A DNA stretch of 64,000 nt from Lithodes maja (Eukaryota; Arthropoda; Malacostraca; Decapoda; Lithodidae): contig JBAKBP010003136.1 of NCBI GenBank assembly GCA_037953745.1, positions 1 to 64,000 of the forward strand, written 5' to 3'. Below are positions 55,499 to 64,000 of this stretch, one piece after another. Every line of letters starts with the position of its first letter. Positions within the stretch are counted from its first letter, which is position 1. The translations under genes were made by a program, and so were the position numbers. The notes beneath the pieces were generated by a model. That model ran no database searches, was not told the origin of the DNA, and worked only from the letters and a program-made list of their open reading frames with translations.

Positions 55499-57790
55499 TC
55501 TATCTATCTATCTATCTATATGCTCTGGCCCAATCCCCATTTTGGGGGTAGCCGACTCAAGACAGAGCAAGAACAGGGAAAACACAAAAACAACATAAAA
55601 CAAAAAATAAACACAGATAAAAAGCACAAACTCACACACATCCAGGTCACCCAGGAGAAGACCCAGAGACCAGGGTTACCAAGGTCGCTCCAGCACTCCC
55701 CCAGCCCCTGACCACCCGGAGAGGTTCCGATCTCGGCAGGCAGACATGCAGCGGAGCCAAAGCCACAAGCCCTCCCACCACACTTCCAGGCACACCCTTC
55801 ATATTAATCGTCCCCCCGGGCCAGGTGCCTGATGGACTATTATCTAGTCGAACTTGCGCCCGACCCCTTACTCCAAATGACCACGTGTTCACTCAACTAT
55901 TCACAAGCATTCTCCATTCACTCCTGTCCACCACCACTTCCTCTGCCTGATCTATAGTCATTCCTCTATCATCCAAAGCCTTTCTTACACAGTCTCTCCA
56001 TCTCAATGGGGGTCTTCCTGCCCTTCTATCTCCCCTTGTACCTGACTCACATATTCTCTTTGTAAGCCTTTCATCTCCCATTCGTTCAACATGACCATAC
56101 CAGCTCAGCACCCTTCTGTCCACTCTGGCTGACAAATGTTCCTGCTGCCCCACTCTCCTACGTATCTCTTCATTCCTCAATCTGTCTCTACGAGTAACTC
56201 CACACATACTCCTCAAGCAGCTCATCTCCATCACATTCAGCCCTCTTTTCTCCTTTTTCTTCAGAGCCCATGTCTCAGCCCCATACATCACTGTTGGCAC
56301 AACAATTCCTTGATACAGTGCACTTTTTACTTTCACTCCGAGATTTCTCGTCTTCCACATACTTCCCATTGCTCCGAAAACCTTCCTTCCTTCACACACT
56401 CTCTGTTTTACCTCCACTTCCATACCTCCACTCCTGCTTATCGTTCCTCCTAGATATTTAAAACACTCTACTTGTTCCAATATTTCCCCATCCAGCCTCA
56501 CATCTAGATTCACCCTATGCTCTCCCCTATTACACACCATTACTTTACTTTTATTGACGTTCACCTTCAGTTTCCTCCTTCCACAAACCACACCAAACTC
56601 TTTGACTACCCGCTGCAGTTTCTCATCAGAATCCGCCACCAATGCTGTGTCATCAGCGAACAGCAACTGATTCAACTCCCAATCTCTACCATTCTTTCCT
56701 ACTAAACCCAATCCTCTTCCCATAGTTCTCCTTTTCACCTCCCTCACCACACCATCCATAAACATATTAAACAGCCATGGTGACATTACACAACCCTGTC
56801 GCAAACCTACCTTTACCTCAAACCATTCACTCAACTCACCATTTCCTACTCTCACACATGCTCTGCTCCCTTCATAAAAACTCTTAACTGCTTCTAACAA
56901 ATTTCCTCTTATTTCATAAATCCTTAACACCTTCCACATTGCTTCACGGTCCACACGATCATACGCTTTTTCCAAGTCCATAAAAGCCCAAAATATCTCC
57001 TTATGCTTCTCTAAATACTTCTCGCATAACTGTCTTACTGCAAACATCTGATCCACGCACCCTCTTCCCCTCCTAAAACCGCACTGTTCTTCTCCTATTG
57101 CAACTTCCGTACACTTTATTATCCTCTCTATCAACACCCTGCCATACAGCTTTCCAACCACTGACAATAAACTAATACCTCTATAACTTGAACACTCCTG
57201 CCGATCTCCCTTCCCCTTGTACAACGGCACAATACATGCACTCTTCCAGTCTATTGGTACCATTGACACAACAAAGCACACATTGAAAAGTCTCACCAAC
57301 CAATCTATTATCACATCTCCACCCTTCTTTATACACTCCACAGCAATACCATCCAAACCTTCTGCTTTTCCCGCTCTCATTTGTTTCACTGCTTCTTTCA
57401 CCTCATTTTCCTCAATCCTTTCATTCATTCCCTGCCACCTGGGTGGCCTGGGTAACCTATCTCCATCCACCTCTGCTTGAATCACTGCTTCTCTTCCATC
57501 TCTTGTATTTAACAAAGATTCAAAATACTCAGCATATCTTTTCCTCACTTTAACTGGTTCCACTAGTAATTCTCCATTTTCATCTTTCACTGACTCTTCC
57601 CTCTTTTGTCCTCCTTTCCTTACTTTATTTACCTCCTTCCAGAACATCTTCTTTCGTTCTTCAAAATTCTCACTCAGCTTTTGGCCCCACCTTTCGTTTG
57701 CATCTTTTTTCGCTTCTCTAATTTTCCGTTTTGCCTCTCTCCTTTTCTCCTTGTACCTCTCCCATACCTCAACACTACCATCCTGTAAAA
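55499..57790 (-). mobile_element. 5'-truncated RTE-type LINE
   Basis: Inserted on the minus strand. It has a (ATAG)n tail at 55499-55519, a tail sequence shared with 33134-33287, and an open reverse transcriptase frame. AGTGCCTTACTA flanks both sides (55487-55498 and 57791-57802), a 12-bp duplication. The endonuclease is absent through 5' truncation. Confidence 0.88.
55893..57647 (-). CDS. RTE reverse transcriptase, N-terminally truncated
   Basis: An open frame of 584 residues from GTG/ATG-like 57647 to 55893; the same phase stays open upstream to the insertion border at about 57788. The reverse transcriptase shows EAVKQMRAGKAEGLDGIAVE, WKSACIVPLYKGKGDRQECS, SYRGISLLSVVGKLYGRVL, EEQCGFRRGRGCVDQMF, AFMDLEKAYDRVD, GLRQGCVMSPWLFNMFMDGV and catalytic FADDTA. 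The RTE-typical tail follows with YGAETWALKKKEKR, SWYGHVERMGDERL and GRPPLRWRDCVRKAL. The enzyme would copy RTE RNA at a nicked target. No internal stop or shift is visible, so the insertion is young, but without the endonuclease it is not autonomous. Confidence 0.85.
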   Translation of the reverse strand: MFWKEVNKVRKGGQKREESVKDENGELLVEPVKVRKRYAEYFESLLNTRDGREAVIQAEVDGDRLPRPPRWQGMNERIEENEVKEAVKQMRAGKAEGLDGIAVECIKKGGDVIIDWLVRLFNVCFVVSMVPIDWKSACIVPLYKGKGDRQECSSYRGISLLSVVGKLYGRVLIERIIKCTEVAIGEEQCGFRRGRGCVDQMFAVRQLCEKYLEKHKEIFWAFMDLEKAYDRVDREAMWKVLRIYEIRGNLLEAVKSFYEGSRACVRVGNGELSEWFEVKVGLRQGCVMSPWLFNMFMDGVVREVKRRTMGRGLGLVGKNGRDWELNQLLFADDTALVADSDEKLQRVVKEFGVVCGRRKLKVNVNKSKVMVCNRGEHRVNLDVRLDGEILEQVECFKYLGGTISRSGGMEVEVKQRVCEGRKVFGAMGSMWKTRNLGVKVKSALYQGIVVPTVMYGAETWALKKKEKRGLNVMEMSCLRSMCGVTRRDRLRNEEIRRRVGQQEHLSARVDRRVLSWYGHVERMGDERLTKRICESGTRGDRRAGRPPLRWRDCVRKALDDRGMTIDQAEEVVVDRSEWRMLVNS

Positions 57791-58024
57791 AGTGCCTTAC
57801 TAAGTTGAATTTTCCAGATTTTCCTGTATTAATATTTCAACTGCTCACTCATCAGACTAACCACCTTCATTCATCCATACAAACTAACGTACAGGTGTGT
57901 GGTTAAGAGAAGTCCCCTTTTACCAAAAAAAAATTGTGTACCAGTGCTAACATTTTTTTTTGTGGGATTATTTGTCAATGACATTCAGTCCAGCTACCTT
58001 TACCAAAAGTGTAGTTTTTCCCCT

Positions 58025-59186
58025 ATGTCCTTTAATCCTTTTGGCAAGAAGTCACCTCACCATGAGGAGGACTTAATTTCCTCAGACAGTACTACTGAGA
58101 ACAACTCAGAAGAGGAATTAGAGGGAGCGGGAATTGAACCTCAGTCAGACACAGAGCTTGAGAAAGAAGTCGGGACAAAACTTTCTTCTGACCTTGACGA
58201 CTTGACTGATCAACTTACTAACTTTTTCAAGGAGACATCGGGCCACCCCGATACATCCTCTAGCGCCTGCGGAACAGTTAAGGATACATTGGGTCACCCC
58301 GATAGAACATCCTCAAGCGCTAGCGCCAGCGCCAGCGAACCGTCATTGGTGTCCCAAGATCACCAAAATTTCGCGAAACACGAGGTAAAACGAGATACCT
58401 CCGGCACCCAGAGCCATTTCAGCTTACGTCCTTCAATACTAGGTGGAGTCACCCTGCGATCAGGAAACACCTACTTTCCTGTAGTGTCGGCAGTGACACC
58501 TCCACCGGCAACGACTACCAGTACTTCATCTACAATAACGCCACCGGCTAATTCCACAGCAATCATGACAGGTCAGCCGCCACCAGCGAAGATAAATCTC
58601 ATGCAACGTGGGCAAGACATCGCCTACTTTACCGGAAAAGATTGTCCAAACTACCCGGGAGGAGTTCTTATCTTCTTGCGGACCATCGAAGACCTCATGA
58701 GGAATAGTGACATAACGACAGATGAAGACAAGATAGTGTTTGTAAGAGGATACCTGAAAAGCGGCTCCAGACCCGCACTCGCACAGTCCATCCTAGGTTT
58801 CCGGACCAAGGACTATAGTGCATGGAGAACATATCTGATTGAATGTTTTGGAGACGGTAACCCAGGAGGAGCATTGGCCTTCGTACACAGAATGGCCCAC
58901 AAATTTGACGAGTCCCTTGGTAAGCGAGACATGCTCATGGCCCAAGTCATTACAGGAGATGTTGTCGTAGATGCCGAGCAAAGATTTTACACTTCAGATT
59001 GGGTAGATCAGGGAGCACAAACTATGACCCTGAAAAATCTAAGTAAATTCCTAGAATACATGGTTTTCGTATGCGCACTGCCTACCACTCTTAGGAAGGA
59101 AATCATGAAGACTTAGTTTAAATCAACCAGTAACCTTCAGGAGTTTGTGGCAAAGAAAGCATTCAAAATCTCCACAGATGTAATAC
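58025..59186 (+). pseudogene. element C Gag, cut by Gmr1-like copy 3
   Basis: The likely start is ATG 58025 (MSFNPFGKKSPHHEEDL); an in-frame ATG-like start at 57899 lies upstream. The N-terminal half is acidic and Ser/Thr-rich, with DTSSSACG and ASASASEPS runs and a duplicated GHPD phrase. The second half is helical: INLMQRGQDIAYFTGKDCPN, then IVFVRGYLKSGSRPALA, DYSAWRTYLIECFGDGNPGG and YMVFVCALPTTLRKEI. The layout is that of an LTR-element Gag with a capsid-like domain, but the superfamily is not resolved. A TAG at 59114-59116 interrupts; the same frame continues to 59186, where Gmr1-like copy 3 is inserted. No zinc knuckle was reached. Confidence 0.62.
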
Positions 59187-61028
59187 TGTGACGCATGTCG
59201 AGTATGAGCATGCTGTACAGAACGCCCAGTCAGGCCCCACTCTCGCTAGGATCGTCAGGGCAGGAACTTTGGCTGTAGTCTGTGTAGAGTTTCCTAACTT
59301 AGTTTATGTGAGCCGTTGTACTATAAGTATTATAAATATGTATTTTGTTTTCATCTGAGTCAACGAGTTCTATTTTATATCATTAGTTATAAGTATTGTG
59401 TGTGGGACTTATATGTAATGATGAGGAGAAGAGAGAGAGTTATGTAACGACGGCCCGTGAGCGCGCCACGAGGTAGGTAGGCCTCCCTCCCTCCTCCCTC
59501 CTCCCTCTCAGCGCGTGGGAAATCCTTTGTCGATCCCAGATTGAGAGAGAATATTACGTAACGATTGCTAGAGGGCGGTCCTTAGTAGTTGGCAATATGC
59601 TCACTAGAGGGCCGAGTATAAAAAGGAGAGGTCCTCGCCACAATTCTTTAGAACTCATCAGGCAGAGCGACTTCTCATATCCCTTGCAACTATCCATATT
59701 CTTCCGACTGATGTGAACTTTCTCTACTCTCTGAACAGCCTATCTTCTTCTCTTCTCGTCCCTTTTTAACCAATGACCCCTTTGGTGCAGATTTAGTCAG
59801 CCAAAGTATTATCGCTTGAGTTCTCACGAGATAAGTGCCTGTTAGATAGCCTATTTTTGGAAGGGTTAACTAGAATAGGATTGATTGATGTTTGTTGCAC
59901 TCGTATATGCATTTCCCTGTGTGCGATTATTCATGTTCCTGTTTTCTGCTGGTTTAGGCAATGCTAGACTGGGATAGGGTTTCTGAGTTGTGATTTCCTA
60001 TGAGTACTAGGTTGCGGTTGAACCAGTACAATTGCAACGGAGACGTGGAACGCCTAGGTGGTCTTTCTGACTGTGTACCGTGGGAGTTTAGCACTGTGTT
60101 GCGAGTGAGGGCTTTTGCCTCTGCCACCCAACACTGTGCTATCTCATTTGCTTGACTTTGAGAGGATCGCCAGGAGAGAACCAGATACTAGTGATCTGGA
60201 TCTCTCAAGAGAGCATCCCGTCAATTAACGTAATTTGGCCGCACAGTCTTAAGGACCTCGCTAGGCTACGAGCCGCTTGCTCAGCCATTGTCTCTTAACC
60301 TTATGTATCCCAGCTAGACTTTGCTCGACCAGCAGATACAGCATAGTATTGAAGCTTCTCCTTATGTATATTATTGTTTATGCACTATTGATTTCATGTG
60401 TGGCACGCTTAGCTACTTCAGAGATTAGTGGCCCACGAGCACAATCTTAGTAGGCTATTGCCAGTGCATTGTCGGAGTACTTCTTCTTAATGTTTGCCAT
60501 ATCCTATTGCTCATTCTTATAATTCTTCTTATGTCAATTTAAAGCCTTTAATTTCCAGTGAGTTATTCATTAAATTGCTGTTCAAAATCCGATACTTACT
60601 TCTTATGAGTATTCGAGAAGCATCTAACTTATCAGAAGATTCCTTGCTTGATGCTCGAGGACTATTGTTTAACGTAACGTAATAGTGCCGATCCGAAGTA
60701 GAGGGTGGAGGACTTCTTAAGTTCTTAGTTCAAGGGTGGATTACTTCGGCTTCGGCCAACACTATTCTTTAGTGTTGTAGTACTTTCTTCTTTGTTTGAT
60801 TGTTGACCAGACTAGATAACTCCCGTCTTGTTATTAGTCTGTTGTGTGAAACGCTAGTACCGAGTTCTTGTATACCCCGTTATAGCAGATAGAACTCTGG
60901 AGGGTAGTGGCGTTTTTTGTTCGGCTGGCAGTACTCTGGGGTTGGGATCGTGTGTTTCCGTTGTGGCAGCGAGCCATACTCGAGTCCTGTGTAAGAGCCC
61001 TAGTGTACCTGAGTGCCCGGTCGTAACA
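59187..61028 (+). repeat. 5' LTR of Gmr1-like copy 3
   Basis: 1842 bp. TATAAAAA at 59617-59624 follows a GC-rich block and is a good core promoter candidate. Ends and length match the family (1807 and 1801 bp in copies 1 and 2), although the body is strongly diverged. Confidence 0.82.
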
Positions 61029-61243
61029 AATGGCGACCTTGCTTAGGATTTTGTGAACAGTATAATTTTTTGCAGAGTTGTACAACATTTGTTTGTTCGT
61101 ACTTTAGCGTACATATTGAAGAATATTTTTTTTTTGTAAGGCAATTAGGAGAGCATTTAAGAGACTCCAGTTAATTTAGTAATTAGTGCTTACATAAGGG
61201 AGTTTAACACTTTTGTCTCGAGAATTTTTTGGTGAACTTCAGT

Positions 61244-64000
61244 ATGTCGGGCCCTAGTACTGACGAGGAGCGAGAGATGCTAAGTGAGGAGGTGCCGTTA
61301 GTAACTAGTGAGGAGGATGCTAGACTTTTTGTGAGTAAGCAGTACCACGTGACGGAGGAGAGGCTGACTGGGGTGAATGTTTATGGCTTGCACCTGATAG
61401 CCAAGGTTTTGGGTCTATCCAATGTAGGAGGGATGTCCAAGGGGGAGCTGATTTCCTGGGTGTTGCGTGGGCGACATGGGGTTTCGGAGGAGAGGGCGTT
61501 TGGGGGGGTTCCTCCCCAGATCCCCTCTCACTCGACTCCCACAGTGCCGTCCACTCAGTTGCCGGAGGTTAGCACTCTCCCACAGAGGGATGAGCATTGG
61601 AAGATTGGAGTGCCCTCGGGCGGTGCGTATGGTGGTTCCCCAGTTCTTGCCCCCCCTCCTTCAGTAGTGGCAGTTCCCTCTTCCGGCCTGTCTCCTGAGA
61701 TGATATTTAAACTCGAGCTTGCTAAAATTGAGTCTAGGAGGCATGAGAAGGAGATTGAGGCTGAGACTAGGAGGCAGGAGAATGAGACTAGGAAGCAGGA
61801 GATGGAGAATGAGACTAGGAGGCATGAGATTGAGGTTAGGAGGCACGAGGCTGAGCTTAGGTACGACTCAGAGAAATATTGTGCTCAAATAGATTTAGAT
61901 AAGACTCGTGCAGAGTCGACAGGGATTCGGATGGGCCGTGAGGGCCAAGTAAGAGAACAGTCCTTGTCTCACTTAGTCAAATTGGTGCCGGCATTTAGTG
62001 AAACTGAAGTCACAGAATTTTTTAATCGTTTTGAGAAGAAGTGTAGGGAGCATAATTGGCCTGAAGAGAAGTGGGCAGCTCTAGTCTCCTCAAGACTTAC
62101 GGGTAAGGGTCTGAAGGCTTATGATGCACTGCCTTTAGAGTCTTGCATTGACTACCCAGTATTGAAGAGAGCTGTCCTACGGGCATACGAGTTGCAACCA
62201 GAAACATATCGATTGAAGTTTCGGGGTGTTACGAAGACTAGGGAGGCGACCTTTCTTGAACATGCCCGGGACTTAAAAGATGCACTTGCTAACTGGACAC
62301 GTTCTGAGAAAGCTGAGACGGCCGAACAGTTGACTGAGCTGTTTCTGCTCGAGCAGTTTTATAAGTGTACAGGTGCAGAAATGACTTTAACTATTAAAGA
62401 AAAGAACCCTAAAACTCTACAGGAGGCAGCTGAGATGGCTGACCTCCGGCTATCATTAATTCGTGGGTGCGGGTCTGCCCAGCGTAGTGAGGCAGGTAAC
62501 AAGGGGCGTGACACCCCACCCCCCCGAGTTAGTGATATACATTATGCAAACAAGTACAAGCGCTATGATACCAAGACTGACCACAAGACTAACACCGTCC
62601 CATTTAAGAAGGGGCCGGGCCCTTCCCAGTACCAAGGGAAGCCCAGAGGGGAGTTGGAGTGTTATCTTTGTCATGAAAAGGGGCACTTTGCAAGAGTCTG
62701 TCCTAGCAAACCACCTACAGCAGCTGTGTCTTTGGCCTGCAACATTGGTGTGTCTCCGAAGTCTTCTGAGTTTGCCCGGGGCAGTTCGTCAGAGGCTGAG
62801 GCACAGCCAATGCAGAAACACCTGAGAGGCTCGAACCCTGCTCAGGATGTTTTTTGCGACCATAGAGGACGGGGTTGCGTGATGTGGGCGGGGCGCAAGC
62901 ATGGAGTAGAGGTCTTGCGTGATACAGGTGCTTCCCAGACTCTGATGAACAATTTGACTGGCTACCCTATAAATGCGGCTCGGGTGGTAGTGGTGCAGGG
63001 TATTAATGCAACTCGGTCATACCCGCTGGTGCGGTTGGAGTTGGAGGTGGATGGTGTGGCACGTGAATTGGATGTTGGGATTGTGGAGAAACTGCCAGTG
63101 GAGGGCGTCGACCTTCTTCTCGGCAACGACTTTGCAATGCCCGCTTCTGAGGTTCTACCCTTAGTCGTTGCCGAGAGGCCGGCCGACGTGAGTGGGGGAG
63201 AACAAGAGTGTGTCGAGCGGTGCCAGGCACAACCCATGGCGTGTGCTGTCACCCGAGCTCGGGCAGCTAAAGTGTCACAGCCTAGTCCTCCGTCTTCAGA
63301 CCAGCAGAGGAACGATCAACAGGAGGAGGCTATAGCTGGAGTTGGTTTTAAGAGTTTTGACTCGGCGGCTCTCCTGGGTGATTCAGTATTGGCACCTATG
63401 TTAGAGTCTGGAGAGGCCCCAGGACCTGTCACAGCTAGTGAGGAGGTAGGGCCGGAAGAGACTCAGAGGCAGCAACGTTACACACAGAGAGAAAAAAGGG
63501 CTGCTCAGTTGGAGGATCCGGAAGTTCAGAAGTGTGGTAATGGTGCTGTCGAGATTAAACACGAGGACGGGGAAGCATGTCATGTGAACCTGTTGGAGGA
63601 GTTTGTGAGGCAACCACCTGAGCAGCCTACTGTCCCTGCGTTGGTCTGCCGCGGCCAAGGTGGAGAAGGAGAGGGGGGCAGTAGGGCACAGGTGGAGGAG
63701 AGTAGGGATTGTCATGTCTCGGCGAAGCAGTGGGCGGGGGACACGAGTCTGGTGGCTGTGGAAGTGCTAGAGCACCTGCCTGAGCAGCAGTGTGCAGCAC
63801 TCCAGCACCAGCTCGGTTCATACCCCACTGGTCGTGCCGAGCCCCTGAGTCTCACAACTCGGGCGGTGCGAGATGTTCCGCAGGCAGGTCATGTGACTGT
63901 TAAAAGACCGTTAGCCTCGTTGTTTCGGTGGTTTAAGGTGGGCGACGAGGCCTTGGCATGGTTGCCAGGTCAGGGTCGACCCATGGCTGCCAAGGGTGGT
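61244..64000 (+). CDS. Gmr1-like Gag-Pol, partial, integrase core absent
   Basis: Open from ATG 61244 (MSGPSTDEEREML) to the window edge, 919 codons without a stop. Gag has a long coiled-coil stretch of ETRRHE-like repeats (61729-61860), then the capsid region shared with the other copies (LKLVPVF/LVKLVPAF block onward) and a CCHC knuckle (CYLCHEKGHFARVC, 62660). Protease follows with DTG at 62921-62929 and a LLGNDFA block. Near 63575 the frame jumps from the linker after protease directly to HVNLLEEFV, which in copy 1 lies after integrase, so finger and D,D,E core are gone. The linker continues to LTTRAV, where copy 1 enters reverse transcriptase, but here a FKVGDEALAWLPGQGRPM block resembling an integrase C-terminal GPY module follows. 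Likely non-autonomous or chimeric. Confidence 0.85.
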   Translation, partial: MSGPSTDEEREMLSEEVPLVTSEEDARLFVSKQYHVTEERLTGVNVYGLHLIAKVLGLSNVGGMSKGELISWVLRGRHGVSEERAFGGVPPQIPSHSTPTVPSTQLPEVSTLPQRDEHWKIGVPSGGAYGGSPVLAPPPSVVAVPSSGLSPEMIFKLELAKIESRRHEKEIEAETRRQENETRKQEMENETRRHEIEVRRHEAELRYDSEKYCAQIDLDKTRAESTGIRMGREGQVREQSLSHLVKLVPAFSETEVTEFFNRFEKKCREHNWPEEKWAALVSSRLTGKGLKAYDALPLESCIDYPVLKRAVLRAYELQPETYRLKFRGVTKTREATFLEHARDLKDALANWTRSEKAETAEQLTELFLLEQFYKCTGAEMTLTIKEKNPKTLQEAAEMADLRLSLIRGCGSAQRSEAGNKGRDTPPPRVSDIHYANKYKRYDTKTDHKTNTVPFKKGPGPSQYQGKPRGELECYLCHEKGHFARVCPSKPPTAAVSLACNIGVSPKSSEFARGSSSEAEAQPMQKHLRGSNPAQDVFCDHRGRGCVMWAGRKHGVEVLRDTGASQTLMNNLTGYPINAARVVVVQGINATRSYPLVRLELEVDGVARELDVGIVEKLPVEGVDLLLGNDFAMPASEVLPLVVAERPADVSGGEQECVERCQAQPMACAVTRARAAKVSQPSPPSSDQQRNDQQEEAIAGVGFKSFDSAALLGDSVLAPMLESGEAPGPVTASEEVGPEETQRQQRYTQREKRAAQLEDPEVQKCGNGAVEIKHEDGEACHVNLLEEFVRQPPEQPTVPALVCRGQGGEGEGGSRAQVEESRDCHVSAKQWAGDTSLVAVEVLEHLPEQQCAALQHQLGSYPTGRAEPLSLTTRAVRDVPQAGHVTVKRPLASLFRWFKVGDEALAWLPGQGRPMAAKGG

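Larger units (their letters stand above)
59187..64000 (+). mobile_element. Gmr1-like LTR retrotransposon, 5' part (copy 3)
   Basis: The LTR at 59187-61028 starts TGTGACGC and ends GTCGTAACA. A primer site (TGGCGACCTTGC) lies at 61031, and a gag-pol frame from 61244 runs off the window. It interrupts the gag of element C; ATAC (59183-59186) should recur beyond the far LTR. The protein is related to copies 1 and 2, but integrase is missing at its usual place. Confidence 0.88.

Noticed and set aside
56136..56453. 105-codon plus-strand frame
   Set aside because: Antisense to the RTE reverse transcriptase; composition is that of a mirrored coding strand.

Overview
This window is eukaryotic, almost certainly from a large, repeat-rich invertebrate genome. 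A decapod crustacean or similar arthropod is my best guess, inferred from the repertoire of elements and not proven. No ordinary host gene, rRNA or true tRNA gene was found. Nearly everything that can be named is a transposable element, many inserted into one another, so the window is best read as a stack of insertions.

Region 1-22.2 kb. A LINE remnant (240-1197, minus) is followed by a degenerate DIRS-like tyrosine-recombinase retrotransposon (about 1.6-21.4 kb). Its gag is split by two insertions: a 9.2-kb LTR element (3596-12833, 4-bp target duplication CACG) and a LINE (12920-17169, 7-bp duplication CCTCCCC). The LINE carries a TTAA-flanked piggyBac-type MITE (14102-14581). At each junction the interrupted frame resumes when the insert and one duplication copy are subtracted.

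The LTR element at 3596-12833 is the main find. It has LTRs that look identical, one open frame of 1699 codons, and the order Gag - zinc knuckle - protease - integrase - reverse transcriptase - RNase H. Its sequences are Ty3/gypsy-like, but integrase precedes reverse transcriptase as in Ty1/copia. This arrangement is known from Gmr1-like elements. Two diverged relatives are present: a deleted copy at 22885-30753 and the 5' part of a third from 59187 to the window end. All three appear to use a tRNA-Arg-type primer site.

Region 22.2-38.6 kb. A non-coding LTR retrotransposon (22247-35577, duplication CGTA) has its 5' LTR split by the second Gmr1-like copy, and two thirds of its 3' LTR lie in an inversion that abuts a hAT fragment. 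An 11-copy 54-bp minisatellite and another LTR-like block follow.

Region 38.6-53.2 kb. A large imperfect palindrome contains a Harbinger-type MITE in only one arm. Next come a minus-strand CR1-like LINE with an esterase ORF1, a foldback element with a tRNA-derived SINE in only one arm, a 2.4-kb Harbinger-type element, a Harbinger transposase fragment and a second piggyBac-type MITE.

Region 53.2-64 kb. An LTR element with an exact 18-nt tRNA-Leu-type primer site and a gag gene is split by a 5'-truncated RTE LINE (minus) and then by the third Gmr1-like element. The genes do not form a cellular pathway; they are separate mobilisation machineries, most of them decayed. The Gmr1-like element at 3596-12833 is the only one that looks complete and recently active.
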